Part shown: positions 50,929 to 59,197 of the stretch, in pieces | How positions within the stretch are numbered: the first letter of the stretch is position 1 | Layout of the letters: each line of letters opens with the position of its first letter | Assembly: GCA_900546225.1 (NCBI GenBank) | Contig: URBZ01000001.1 | Span: 174,049-238,048, forward strand | Source of the DNA: an uncultured Rickettsiales bacterium | GTDB lineage: Bacteria; Pseudomonadota; Alphaproteobacteria; Rs-D84 | Direction of reading: 5' to 3' | Length of the DNA: 64,000 nucleotides | The notes under the pieces: model-generated | The model's database searches: none | Told to the model about the DNA's origin: nothing | Seen by the model: only the letters and a program-made list of their open reading frames with translations | Program-made: the position numbers and the translations under genes

Positions 50929-50951
50929 CCCATATTTGTTCCAATTAAATA

Positions 50952-51740
50952 TTAGAACTGTGCACCGAATTTAGCACCAAATGTGAAACCAGCATCTGTT
51001 GACCATTCGCCTGCGCCAGTGTGGGACATTTCACGTCCAACATATGCGCCAACAAATGTGTTGTCACAGAAGTTATAGTTCACACCAACTGTGCCTGTCC
51101 ATGTGCCGGCATTTTCAACCTTTGTGCCATTTGGCGATTCGTCATCGGCGATACCGGTGTATTCAACACCACCAACCAATGCCCAGTTGTCGTCCAATGC
51201 CAGGAACCCGTCCAAGCCCAAACGAACCTGGTGAATGCCATCGTCATTCCAGTTAAAGGATTCGCTGTTGACATAGTCCATAGCAACGTGACCAGCCAAC
51301 GTCAGGTTACCAAATTCTTTGCCAACCTGTGCACCAACTGTCCACTGGTAAGTTGTTACGTCTTTGTCCAAGAATGAAGCACCATATGGCAGAACACCAT
51401 ACAGACCATAAGAACCCATTACATCAACAGCCCAACCACTCTGTTCAAATACGCGATAGTTTGCGCCGATACCAAATGTATCAATGCCGGATTTATCGAA
51501 CCAGTTGCTTTCTGATGCAGACAATTCCATACCAATCGCTAATTTATCTGTAACACCGTAAGCCAATTCTTCGGTCGCGTCCCAATCACTGGTTGATTTG
51601 GAATGAGATTCCAACCCAGTTACGCTGTATGCCTGACCCTGCATAGGACGATACAACGGATTATCGTTTATCGCCGCAGCAGACGCTGCTGAAACTGCGA
51701 ATACAGCCATCAAGGAAGTTAAAGCTAATTTTTTCATCAT
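50952..51740 (-). CDS. outer-membrane barrel / porin-like protein, probably abundant
   Basis: A 262-residue protein with signal peptide (about 1-22, ending SAA). The mature part is made of amphipathic strands (KLAIGMELSASESNWF, AVDVMGSYGLYGVLPYG, TWTGTVGVNYNFCDN) and ends FGAKFGAQF with terminal Phe. Strong ribosome-binding site (AAGGAT) and codon choice similar to the ribosomal genes suggest high expression. It has its own promoter, a leader with a CTAGA/TCTAG hairpin, and a terminator. Substrate or role is not readable. Confidence 0.85.
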   Translation of the reverse strand: MMKKLALTSLMAVFAVSAASAAAINDNPLYRPMQGQAYSVTGLESHSKSTSDWDATEELAYGVTDKLAIGMELSASESNWFDKSGIDTFGIGANYRVFEQSGWAVDVMGSYGLYGVLPYGASFLDKDVTTYQWTVGAQVGKEFGNLTLAGHVAMDYVNSESFNWNDDGIHQVRLGLDGFLALDDNWALVGGVEYTGIADDESPNGTKVENAGTWTGTVGVNYNFCDNTFVGAYVGREMSHTGAGEWSTDAGFTFGAKFGAQF

Positions 51741-51794
51741 ATATCCTTTCCCTTTTGTTAAAAGAACACTAGATTTGACTGTCTAGTTACCTGT

Positions 51795-51824
51795 ATTGTA
51801 CCTTGAATTTATACCTATATTCAA
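51795..51824 (-). promoter_or_regulatory. promoter of the porin-like gene
   Basis: Minus-strand TTGAAT (51824-51819), 18-base spacer, TACAAT (51800-51795). Confidence 0.6.
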
Positions 51825-51836
51825 CCGTAAAGATTT

Positions 51837-51865
51837 TTGCACACACCCCGAAAATATGCTATAAT
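51837..51865 (+). promoter_or_regulatory. plus-strand promoter of a candidate small RNA
   Basis: TTGCAC (51837-51842), 17-base spacer, perfect TATAAT (51860-51865). No open frame follows before a terminator. Confidence 0.55.
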
Positions 51866-51871
51866 ACGCGC

Positions 51872-51936
51872 GTTCGCGATTCGGAAAAGATTCACAAGAT
51901 ATTGATAAAACGCCCAGATTTCTGGGCGTTTTGTTT
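51872..51936 (+). ncRNA. candidate small RNA of about 65 nt
   Basis: Sequence between the predicted start point and the AAAACGCCCAG/CTGGGCGTTTT stem (51907-51932) with its following T-rich stretch. It contains CGCGCGTTCGCG near the 5' end. The terminator also works for mltG on the other strand, so the transcript is only a prediction from the promoter. Confidence 0.35.
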
Positions 51937-51999
51937 AGTATTTCACAAATGATTACACGGCATCAAATTCATTAAAAAATTTAATGAATGACAGTATTT

Positions 52000-53016
52000 C
52001 TATTGTCCATTACGCAATTTTTTTATCGCGCGCCAGTCAGCGTGATTTCGAATATGTTCATCGTACGAATTTGCAAATTTGTGTCCGCCACGGCCATCTG
52101 CGACAAAATACAGATAGTTAGTTTCCGCCGGACGCAGTACAGCACGAATCGCCGCCTGACCAACATTGGCAATCGGTGCTGGCGGCAGACCGCCATGGGT
52201 ATATGTGTTATACGGGCTGTCCACGCGCAAGTGCCCACGCAGTAATGCCGCACCCTGCATATCACCCAAACCATTCGTCAGCGCATAAACCACGGTTGGA
52301 TCGGCCTGCAACCGCATATTTTTGCGCAGACGGTTCAAATACACACTGGCCACAATCGGCATTTCCGATTCGCGCGGGGTTTCTTTCTGGACAATCGATG
52401 CCAACGTCACAACATCATTCCAGCTGTGCAACGGTGACGGCATAATGCGCCCCGCATGCGCCCACGCATCTTCGATTCCGGACATTTTCTTGCGCGCCAG
52501 TTCCAACACCGCCAATCGCGATGTACCGGTTGCCACGCGATACGAATCGGGAAATATATCACCATCATGCAAATCACATACGGCGTCACTGCGCCCTGCC
52601 CCGCATTCAACACCCCCCGACAGGTCGGCCTGCGCCCGCAACAGTTGTTTGATTTGTTTGATGGTCAGCCCCTCTGGTATAACAACGACGGTGGCGGCAA
52701 CATCACCCGTTGCAAACATATGCGCCAAACGCCACACACTGGTGCGACGCGGTATGTCATAACGCCCCGATTGAATTTTGCCCCCATGCATGCGCACCGC
52801 AAACTTGAACGCATCAGGTGATGAAATCAAACCATCGGCATACAGTGATGCTGCAACCGACGACACCGACGCCCCGCGTGCCAACGTAAACGTTGTGGCG
52901 TTGCGAATCGGTGACTTTATACCAAACGAATACAGACACCCAACGATTACCAGCGCAGCAATCGTCAGCCCCATTTTCGTCAAGTCATTAAAACAACGTC
53001 GTCTGGTTCGTTTCAT
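52000..53016 (-). CDS. mltG: endolytic murein transglycosylase MltG
   Basis: Inner-membrane enzyme that cuts nascent peptidoglycan strands. Start taken at the ATG at 53016, after a GTG. One membrane helix (about 14-33), then a LysM-like region (FTLARGASVSSVAASLYADGLI), then the YceG catalytic domain with Glu212 in ASIVQKET, and the conserved LQADPTVVYA and SPYNTYTHGGLPPAPIANVG. The length of 338 residues is normal. It lies 10 bases after the acyl-CoA synthetase gene, so the pair is probably co-transcribed. Confidence 0.95.
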   Translation of the reverse strand: MKRTRRRCFNDLTKMGLTIAALVIVGCLYSFGIKSPIRNATTFTLARGASVSSVAASLYADGLISSPDAFKFAVRMHGGKIQSGRYDIPRRTSVWRLAHMFATGDVAATVVVIPEGLTIKQIKQLLRAQADLSGGVECGAGRSDAVCDLHDGDIFPDSYRVATGTSRLAVLELARKKMSGIEDAWAHAGRIMPSPLHSWNDVVTLASIVQKETPRESEMPIVASVYLNRLRKNMRLQADPTVVYALTNGLGDMQGAALLRGHLRVDSPYNTYTHGGLPPAPIANVGQAAIRAVLRPAETNYLYFVADGRGGHKFANSYDEHIRNHADWRAIKKLRNGQ

Positions 53017-53026
53017 CACAAATCCG

Positions 53027-54706
53027 CTATTTTTCTTCGTCCTTGCCCAAAATAGTGGTTTTTATTGGGTCAATCAGTGTGTTTTTCGTGCTGTCAATGG
53101 TACGTATCAGCGCGCGTTTAATTTTACCACTGATGGTCATTGGCAAACTGTCCACAAACTCAATCACACGCGGACACTTGTACGGTGCGGTACGATTACG
53201 AACATGCTGTTGTAATTGCCCTTTCAGAAATTCAGTTGGCTGAAAATATTTATTCAGGACAATCGTTGCCTTGACCGCCATACCACGCGACGCATCTGGA
53301 ATACCGGTAACGGCGACCTCGCGCACGGCAGGATGTTCTATTAAAACAGATTCTACTTCGAATGGGCTGACGCGATACCCAGATGTTTTAATCAAATCAT
53401 CATTGCGTCCCACAAACCAGAAATAACCGTCTGAATCACGATACGCAACGTCACCCGTGTGATAGAACCCGTCACGGAACGCCGCCGCGGTCAATTTTTC
53501 CGCATTGTGATACCCCTTGAACAATCCTAATGGTTTGCCATTCTTTAACGAAACACAGATTTCGCCAACGGTGTCATCTGGGACAGGACGGCCACGTTCG
53601 TCCAACAACTGAATGTCCCAACCGGCGGCGGGCATACCCATGCTGCCTGGTTTTGGTTCAATCCATTCATTGGTAAACAACATAACGCACGTTTCGGTTT
53701 GTCCGAACCCTTCGCGCAGTTTAATCCCCGTCTGTTCCAAGAATTTATAGTACACCTCTGGATTCAGTGCCTCGCCCGCGATATCAACTTTGTTCAGTGA
53801 CGACAAATCATATTTGGACAAGTCGCCATGTATCAGCATCTTGTACGCAGTCGGTGGTGCACAGAACGACGTCACGTGATTTTCCGATACAGCCGTCAGC
53901 AAATCATGCGCCGTGGCAATTCCTGAATAGTCATACACGAACACAACCGCGCCCGCCATCCATTGACCATACATCTTGCCCCATGAACATTTTGCCCAAC
54001 CAGATTCAGACACCGTCAAATGAATATCACCATCACGCAAACGCTGCCAGAATATGGCCGTATTGATGTGCCCCAATGGGTATGTGTAATCGTGCGCAAC
54101 CATCTTGGGTAAATCGGTTGTACCACTGGTAAAATAAATGACCATCGTGTCGCTATTTTCATTTGGCACGCGCGCAAATTCTGTCGACTCTGTCGTAACA
54201 GCGCGGGCGATTTCTTCGTTTGAAATCAACTGCACCGCAGAATCACCGATTGCGGCCTTTATTTCGCCCATAACCGTACCATCATCAAATGCGATAATTG
54301 TACCAACACCCGCCGTATCAATACGATACTTGATATCTTCGGCCTTTAACTGGTTGGTCGATGGAATTGGAATCGCCCCCACCTTGTGCATGGCCATCAT
54401 CAGAACCCAGTATTCCCAGCGACGACGCATAAACAATAATGCCGTGTCACCTTTCTTCAAACCACGCGACGTCAAGAAATTTGCAACCGAATTAGACATC
54501 AATGACAAATCACGAAAAGTGAACGTCTTTTTTTCACCCAAATCATTTGTCCACAACAACGCGACCTTGTCCGGATCTTCGGCGGCGATAACATCTATAA
54601 CATCATATGCAAAATTAAAATTGTCTGGGACATGCGGGACAGCATTTTTACGATAATCCTCATAGCTGTCGAATTTGTCCTTTGACAAAAAACGTAAAGC
54701 AAACAT
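53027..54706 (-). CDS. AMP-binding acyl-CoA synthetase
   Basis: A 559-residue adenylate-forming enzyme that activates a carboxylic acid as acyl-AMP and joins it to CoA. Motifs: the P-loop YFTSGTTDLPKMV (Asp replaces the usual Gly after GTT), GFGQTE, the YHTGDVAYRDSDGYFWFVGRNDDLIKTSGYR hinge and the catalytic lysine near the end (PMTISGKIKRALIR). It is most like medium-chain acyl-CoA synthetases; the exact substrate is open. The C-terminal 20 residues extend past the family core. Start at 54706 with AAAGGG upstream; the frame opens 17 codons earlier. Confidence 0.9.
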   Translation of the reverse strand: MFALRFLSKDKFDSYEDYRKNAVPHVPDNFNFAYDVIDVIAAEDPDKVALLWTNDLGEKKTFTFRDLSLMSNSVANFLTSRGLKKGDTALLFMRRRWEYWVLMMAMHKVGAIPIPSTNQLKAEDIKYRIDTAGVGTIIAFDDGTVMGEIKAAIGDSAVQLISNEEIARAVTTESTEFARVPNENSDTMVIYFTSGTTDLPKMVAHDYTYPLGHINTAIFWQRLRDGDIHLTVSESGWAKCSWGKMYGQWMAGAVVFVYDYSGIATAHDLLTAVSENHVTSFCAPPTAYKMLIHGDLSKYDLSSLNKVDIAGEALNPEVYYKFLEQTGIKLREGFGQTETCVMLFTNEWIEPKPGSMGMPAAGWDIQLLDERGRPVPDDTVGEICVSLKNGKPLGLFKGYHNAEKLTAAAFRDGFYHTGDVAYRDSDGYFWFVGRNDDLIKTSGYRVSPFEVESVLIEHPAVREVAVTGIPDASRGMAVKATIVLNKYFQPTEFLKGQLQQHVRNRTAPYKCPRVIEFVDSLPMTISGKIKRALIRTIDSTKNTLIDPIKTTILGKDEEK

Positions 54707-54786
54707 AATTTTTCCCTTTCTTTGATACCTGATAAAATATGGCAAAATTTTTGACATTTACAAGTATAAAAGCGAAATAAAAACTG

Positions 54787-54815
54787 TTGCTTTTTAAGCG
54801 TGTTCGTTGCATAAT
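54787..54815 (+). promoter_or_regulatory. promoter upstream of the truncated tRNA-Pro copy
   Basis: TTGCTT (54787-54792), 17-base spacer, CATAAT (54810-54815). It suggests the 5' half-tRNA is still transcribed. Confidence 0.5.
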
Positions 54816-54844
54816 CTGCACCGTTCTATAAAAACACAGTCGTT

Positions 54845-54882
54845 TTCGGAGTGTAGCTCAGCCTGGTAGAGCGCTACGTTCG
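54845..54882 (+). pseudogene. 5' half of tRNA-Pro (duplicate)
   Basis: 38 bases identical to 55268-55305, the promoter-proximal edge and 5' half of the intact tRNA-Pro. The match stops inside the anticodon (after the second anticodon base), where unrelated structured sequence begins. Confidence 0.85.
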
Positions 54883-54983
54883 CCCGTCTGGCCGGTTGCA
54901 CTGCAACCGCCGCAGCCGCGGTTCAGCGGCAAGGACGCAAGACGGAGCGTCGCGGCGTAGCAAAGCGAAGCCGGACAGTAGCA
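54883..54983 (+). other. GC-rich multi-hairpin insert after the half tRNA
   Basis: Contains hairpins GGTTGCA/TGCAACC and GCCGCGG.../GCGGC, enclosed by CGTCT/AGACG, followed by a GAGCGTCGCGGCG stretch. It is non-coding in appearance. The style matches the multi-hairpin stretches of the other tRNA-tail units, but the sequence differs. Confidence 0.55.
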
Positions 54984-54997
54984 AAAAATTTCTTAAA

Positions 54998-55237
54998 ATG
55001 TATTATGTGTATATTTTAGAAAGTATCAAAATCCCCGAACATTTTTATGTTGGTTATACCAGCGACTTGCGCATACGTCTCCATGAACACAACAGTGGTG
55101 CATGCAGATACACAAATATGTACAAACCATGGAAACTAAAAGCATATTTTGCATTTGATAAAAAAGAAAAAGCCGAACATTTTGAATCTTACCTGAAAAC
55201 ACATTCAGGTCGTGAATTTCAAAAAAAGTATTTGTAA
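54998..55237 (+). CDS. small GIY-YIG family endonuclease
   Basis: A 79-residue protein consisting of the GIY-YIG nuclease domain only (COG2827-like). Residues YYVYIL (2-7) and FYVGYT (17-22) form the signature strands; the catalytic Arg is in DLRIRLHEHN (Arg25 or Arg27) and the metal-binding Glu near residue 63 (EHFESYLK). It lies between a truncated and an intact copy of tRNA-Pro. It has a weak ribosome-binding site. Single-domain GIY-YIG proteins often have no known role; here the setting suggests a site-specific cut at tRNA-Pro, which is inference. Confidence 0.9.
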   Translation: MYYVYILESIKIPEHFYVGYTSDLRIRLHEHNSGACRYTNMYKPWKLKAYFAFDKKEKAEHFESYLKTHSGREFQKKYL

Positions 55238-55260
55238 TTTTGGAATCAAAGGTATAGTAT
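55232..55260 (+). promoter_or_regulatory. promoter of the intact tRNA-Pro
   Basis: TTGTAA (55232-55237) overlapping the nuclease stop codon, 17-base spacer, TAGTAT (55255-55260), 10 bases before the tRNA. Confidence 0.5.
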
Positions 55261-55269
55261 GACGGCATT

Positions 55270-55346
<77 letters not shown>

Positions 55347-55356
55347 AAATAAAAGA

Positions 55357-55378
55357 CACCACTTTTGTGGTGTTTTTT
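55357..55378 (+). terminator. terminator after tRNA-Pro
   Basis: CACCAC/GTGGTG stem with TTTT loop and T6. It is duplicated 171 bases downstream (55528-55549). Confidence 0.75.
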
Positions 55379-55391
55379 GTTTTGCACGAAT

Positions 55392-55562
55392 GTGTGGGTT
55401 TGAACCAGCGTGGAAAGCGGTTCGAACCGCAGGCGAGAGGCAGACGGCAGTATGCCGGTTCGCGTCCACGCGAACGAGCCAAGGTCGCGCGCCAGCGCAA
55501 CCCAGTCACTCCGACCAAAATAAAAGGCACCACTTTTGTGGTGTTTTTTGTTTTGCACGAAT
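55392..55562 (+). repeat. tRNA-Pro tail repeat unit (171 bp)
   Basis: A 107-base multi-hairpin stretch (palindrome GCGGTTCGAACCGC, hairpins CGGCA/TGCCG and TTCGCGT/ACGCGAA) followed by a 64-base copy (55499-55562) of the tRNA-Pro 3' end, CCA and terminator, one mismatch from 55328-55391. The layout parallels the 180-bp units at tRNA-Gln. Confidence 0.78.
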
Positions 55563-55584
55563 CTATTATCTACGCTCTAAAAAA

Positions 55585-55606
55585 ACGCGGGGCATTTGCC
55601 CCGTGT
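55585..55606 (-). terminator. terminator of fabF
   Basis: Minus-strand ACACGGGGC/GCCCCGCGT stem followed by T7, directly after the fabF stop. Confidence 0.75.
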
Positions 55607-55607
55607 T

Positions 55608-56858
55608 TTATTTTACCCGTTTCAAGACCAAGCTGGCATTTGTGCCGCCAAATCCGAAACTGTTGCTGACGGTGACGTCAACCTTGCGATGTTTGGCAAC
55701 GTTTGGTACTAAATCAAAATCGCCAACAGATTCTTCTGGGTTTTCCAGATTGATTGTTGGTGGTACAACACCATCACGAATCGCCAATGCGCAGAATATC
55801 GCCTCGACCGCGCCGGCCGCACCCAACAGGTGACCCGTCACGGACTTTGTTGATGACATTGATACAGGAACGCCCGCAAACATTTTTTTAACCGCGGCCA
55901 ATTCGCCAACATCACCCAGACCGGTTGACGTACCATGTGCATTGACATAGTCAACATCGGCCGGTGTCAATCCCGCATCATTTAATGCCGCACGCATTGC
56001 GCGGAATCCACCCTCGCCATCTGGGGCTGGGGCTGTGATATGATACGCATCACCCGACAGACCATAACCTGCAACCTCTGCATAAATTTTTGCACCACGG
56101 GCCACGGCGTGTTCGTATTCTTCCAGAATCAAGACGCCAGCCCCTTCGGACATAACAAAACCATCACGGTCTTTGTCCCACGGGCGCGATGCCGCGGTCG
56201 GATTATCGTTGCGGGTTGACAATGCCTTCATCGCGTTAAATCCCGCGATACCGATTTTATCAATCGCCCCTTCGGTGCCACCGGCAACCATGATGTCCGC
56301 ATCACCATGCTGAATCAATCGGGCCGCTTCGCCAATCGAGTGTGCACCCGTTGCGCACGCCGTCACCACCGCCAAGTTTGGCCCTTTTAAGCCATACTTG
56401 ATAGAAACATGACCCGCGGTCATATTGATAATGGATTTTGGAATAAAGAACGGGCTGATGCGACGTGGGCCACCGTTAAACAATTCCAAACAGTTTTCAT
56501 ATATAGATGTCAAACCACCGATACCCGCACCAATGGAAACACCAAATCTTTCCTTGTCGCCATCATAATCAATCAGGCCAGCGTCACGCAATGCCTCGTC
56601 CGCGGCAACAACGCCGTACATAATGGACTTGTCCATCTTGCGCATTTCGCGGGGCTCTAATACTGCCTCTGGATTATACTGGCCGGCGTCCGTTCCGCGC
56701 ACGGGGATACCCGCAATCTGTGTTGCCAAATCAGACGCATCAAATGTGTCAATCTTGCGAATACCAGAATTACCCGCAACCACATTTTTCCATGCGTATT
56801 CAATTCCTGTGCCAACCGGCGAAACAATTCCCATACCGGTAATAACTACTCTTCTCAT
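55608..56858 (-). CDS. fabF: beta-ketoacyl-ACP synthase II
   Basis: Condensing enzyme of fatty-acid elongation. The 416 residues carry the catalytic triad Cys168 (TACATGAHS), His308 (NAHGTST) and His343 (VTGHLLGAAG), with Lys338 and the C-terminal NSFGFGGTNASLVL. Start at 56858 with AAAGGA upstream. It follows acpP on the same strand, but a terminator lies between, so the two are partly uncoupled, which would allow more ACP than FabF. Confidence 0.97.
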   Translation of the reverse strand: MRRVVITGMGIVSPVGTGIEYAWKNVVAGNSGIRKIDTFDASDLATQIAGIPVRGTDAGQYNPEAVLEPREMRKMDKSIMYGVVAADEALRDAGLIDYDGDKERFGVSIGAGIGGLTSIYENCLELFNGGPRRISPFFIPKSIINMTAGHVSIKYGLKGPNLAVVTACATGAHSIGEAARLIQHGDADIMVAGGTEGAIDKIGIAGFNAMKALSTRNDNPTAASRPWDKDRDGFVMSEGAGVLILEEYEHAVARGAKIYAEVAGYGLSGDAYHITAPAPDGEGGFRAMRAALNDAGLTPADVDYVNAHGTSTGLGDVGELAAVKKMFAGVPVSMSSTKSVTGHLLGAAGAVEAIFCALAIRDGVVPPTINLENPEESVGDFDLVPNVAKHRKVDVTVSNSFGFGGTNASLVLKRVK

Positions 56859-56932
56859 ACTTTTTCCTTTGTCAGAGTTTAACCTTTGTGCCCCCATATC
56901 ATAGACCGTTTATGCGACAAAATACAGTAAAA

Positions 56933-56962
56933 AAATCCGCCGGCAAATTGTCCGACGGATTT
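56933..56962 (-). terminator. terminator between acpP and fabF
   Basis: Minus-strand AAATCCGTCGG / CCGGCGGATTT stem (one wobble), then TTTTTT. Confidence 0.7.
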
Positions 56963-56980
56963 AATCACAGAAACACAGGA

Positions 56981-57214
56981 TTATTTCTGGTGCGCTTCGA
57001 TGTATTTAACAGCATCACCAACTGTATTCAATTTCGCAGCTTCTTCGTCTGGGATTGTGATATCAAATTCTTTTTCAACTTCCATAACGAATTCTACAAC
57101 GTCCAAAGAATCAGCACCCAAATCGTTAACGAATGTAGAAGCTTCGGTAATCGTATCTTCCTTTACATTCAGTTTTTCAGCTACGATTTTCTTTACTTTT
57201 TCAAAAGTTGTCAT
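56981..57214 (-). CDS. acpP: acyl carrier protein
   Basis: A 77-residue acidic four-helix carrier of growing fatty acids. The phosphopantetheine attachment site is Ser36 in GADSLD. Strong ribosome-binding site AAAGGATAAA. It stands upstream of fabF, the usual order. Confidence 0.98.
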   Translation of the reverse strand: MTTFEKVKKIVAEKLNVKEDTITEASTFVNDLGADSLDVVEFVMEVEKEFDITIPDEEAAKLNTVGDAVKYIEAHQK

Positions 57215-57348
57215 TTTTTATCCTTTGTTTCGGTTAAATTTGTTGTCCACTCTGGGACGTCATTACTTAAAACTATCATTTTACAACGCCAGTGTCAAGA
57301 AATTATAACAAACTCTAACAATACCTTGACAAATGCATTTTTGTATGA

Positions 57349-58347
57349 TTATGCCATCAATTCCGTCAACAGGTTATTCATATTAGTACGTAAATCTTCG
57401 CGATCAGACGCCCAGACCAGTTGTCGCATCAAGAATTTGTTCACGTCGTCCATTGTCAAATTTGGCACGCCCGCCGCCGCGGCGACCGCACGCCACGCAC
57501 GTCGCGGATCGGTCAGATGCCCGCGCCCGCGTCCCGCAAAAACCCAGCGACCATTCTGGGGCAAATCCTGTAACAGCACCACCGCCGCATCGGACAACGG
57601 GCGATCACACCACGTATCATGATTAAAATCCAAATCGCGCCACTGCATAGAAAAGATTTGTGATTTCGGTGCAAATCCATAGACCAACATAAAAAACGCC
57701 GCACGCATATTCTGCGATTTGACCGATTTAATCGCGCGCATCAATCGATAAAAACTGGTACGGGTCAGTGGCCGAACACGTCGCACCTGCACAACCTTTG
57801 GCAAATCGTCAATCGGGTTGATGGGCGCATAGCCCGCATCACATGCGTATGAAAACATGCTCTGTAACAGCTCCTGCATACGTCCACGAATGGCCGTGCC
57901 ACTGATACCATCAATTACCGCAACGCAATCATCACGCGTTATATCGGCAATATTTTTATCAAACAATCCTGACAAGTGCCGATTGATAGAACGCACCAAT
58001 TTTTCACGCGATGCCGCCCCACGACGCACGCGCGCCGCCATATATATATCAATAAATTTTTTGAATTTGATTTTCCGACGCTTGTTATTTTTTGGTGCAT
58101 CGGCACGCGCCAACGCGTCCGCCACCGCGGCGCGCGCGTCTTCGATATCCATATCTGGGTAATTGCCAATAATTATACGCTTGTCACGACCGTGGCTGCG
58201 ATGACGCACAAAGAATGTTTTAACCCCACGGCTGGTAATATACATACGCAGGCGCGGTTCAGACAAATCCTGAACCACATCAAATCCAGAACTGGGCGCA
58301 GGCAAATTGTCCAAAATAAACGGATTAAAAAAGAACTGATGTGCCAT
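57349..58347 (-). CDS. degenerate tyrosine recombinase (phage integrase-like)
   Basis: A 332-residue protein. The N-terminus matches the arm-binding domain of P4-type integrases (SRGVKTFFVRHRSHGRDKRIIIGNYPDMDIEDAR), followed by a SAM-like core-binding part and a reduced catalytic domain. The expected first Arg motif is altered (YGFAPKSQIFSMQW), the H-x-x-R box is not recognisable, and no C-terminal Tyr motif remains. It therefore probably binds DNA without recombining it. The frame is intact, arguing for a domesticated protein rather than a fresh pseudogene. No attachment site is visible next to it. Confidence 0.75.
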   Translation of the reverse strand: MAHQFFFNPFILDNLPAPSSGFDVVQDLSEPRLRMYITSRGVKTFFVRHRSHGRDKRIIIGNYPDMDIEDARAAVADALARADAPKNNKRRKIKFKKFIDIYMAARVRRGAASREKLVRSINRHLSGLFDKNIADITRDDCVAVIDGISGTAIRGRMQELLQSMFSYACDAGYAPINPIDDLPKVVQVRRVRPLTRTSFYRLMRAIKSVKSQNMRAAFFMLVYGFAPKSQIFSMQWRDLDFNHDTWCDRPLSDAAVVLLQDLPQNGRWVFAGRGRGHLTDPRRAWRAVAAAAGVPNLTMDDVNKFLMRQLVWASDREDLRTNMNNLLTELMA

Positions 58348-58383
58348 TTGCGCCCCCTATTCTAGTTTTACCTGCCCATAAAC

Positions 58384-58806
58384 TTATTTGATTTTTGCGT
58401 ACAGATTGGGCCAATAACTGTCCCGCACCGCGCACGCCGCACGATAAATTTCGCGTTTAACAAAATAATCCTGATTCTTTGCATGATATTTGCATGCACG
58501 CTGGCCGCATTGGTGCGACGGCGTATAATACCAACATTGGTCACGCAAAACCACAGAACCGCATGGGTATGACAACGAAATAAAAACATCAGCCAATGAC
58601 ACCTGTGGAATTTCCATAACCTTCATACATGCATGCACGGAATAAAAAGATCTGTCGACTGGAACGTCCCCAACCAGCGCATCATACGCATAATCCATGT
58701 CACATTTCGCCTTGGACGCACGATGTGCCAATTCATTATATTCCGCCGAATATAATGCACGCTGGGCCGATGTTGTGTTGATGTAATATTTTATCTTTTC
58801 AAACAT
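58384..58806 (-). CDS. tandem Cys-rich paralogue E
   Basis: A 140-residue soluble protein of an unrecognised family, fifth in a row of five. The N-terminal motif (EKIKYYINTTSAQRALYSAEYNEL) is followed by a helical part and a C-terminal Cys cluster (CWYYTPSHQCGQRACKYH). No signal peptide. The C/H spacing could hold a metal, unproven. It lies 1 base after paralogue D, so the genes are tightly coupled. Confidence 0.8.
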   Translation of the reverse strand: MFEKIKYYINTTSAQRALYSAEYNELAHRASKAKCDMDYAYDALVGDVPVDRSFYSVHACMKVMEIPQVSLADVFISLSYPCGSVVLRDQCWYYTPSHQCGQRACKYHAKNQDYFVKREIYRAACAVRDSYWPNLYAKIK

Positions 58807-58807
58807 A

Positions 58808-59197
58808 TTATTTCACCCGTTTATATTTTTCTGACCAAAAATCATTCAATTTATTCAATGCACGTTCATAGTCATTATTACGTGATATATACAAGTGATT
58901 TGCCAAAACCTTGGGACACTTTCCGTTTTTGCATGGGCGCAAAAATGAAAAATGTTCGCACTCTTCTTGATGCCAAAACGACGCGCGTTCATAGAAATCC
59001 ACCCGCTGCTGTTTCACACATGCCAAAACATTCCACAAATCTGCATCAGGTTGCGCACACGTGCAAATTGCATCGTACGCCAATTCACGCGCATGATACA
59101 ATTTATCGCACTGGCAATTCAACGCATCGTATTCCGCCTTGTCCGCCGCACGTTGTGCGGGTGTGGTTTTAAGATAATACAGAATTTTATCTATCAT
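58808..59197 (-). CDS. tandem Cys-rich paralogue D
   Basis: A 129-residue member. N-terminal motif DKILYYLKTTPAQRAADKAEYDAL, then CTCAQPDADLWNVLAC and a C-terminal cluster (HQEECEHFSFLRPCKNGKCPK). Start at 59197, where the ATG overlaps the stop of paralogue C (ATGA); an in-frame ATG five codons earlier would overlap more. No signal peptide. Confidence 0.8.
   Translation of the reverse strand: MIDKILYYLKTTPAQRAADKAEYDALNCQCDKLYHARELAYDAICTCAQPDADLWNVLACVKQQRVDFYERASFWHQEECEHFSFLRPCKNGKCPKVLANHLYISRNNDYERALNKLNDFWSEKYKRVK

Noticed and set aside
54896..54997. N-terminal extension of the GIY-YIG protein
   Set aside because: The frame is open upstream, but the translation is Arg/Ser-rich sequence from the hairpin stretch and the nuclease domain begins exactly at 54998.
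57349..58347. Frameshifted integrase pseudogene
   Set aside because: The frame is complete, without internal stops, and has normal composition; loss is by substitution.
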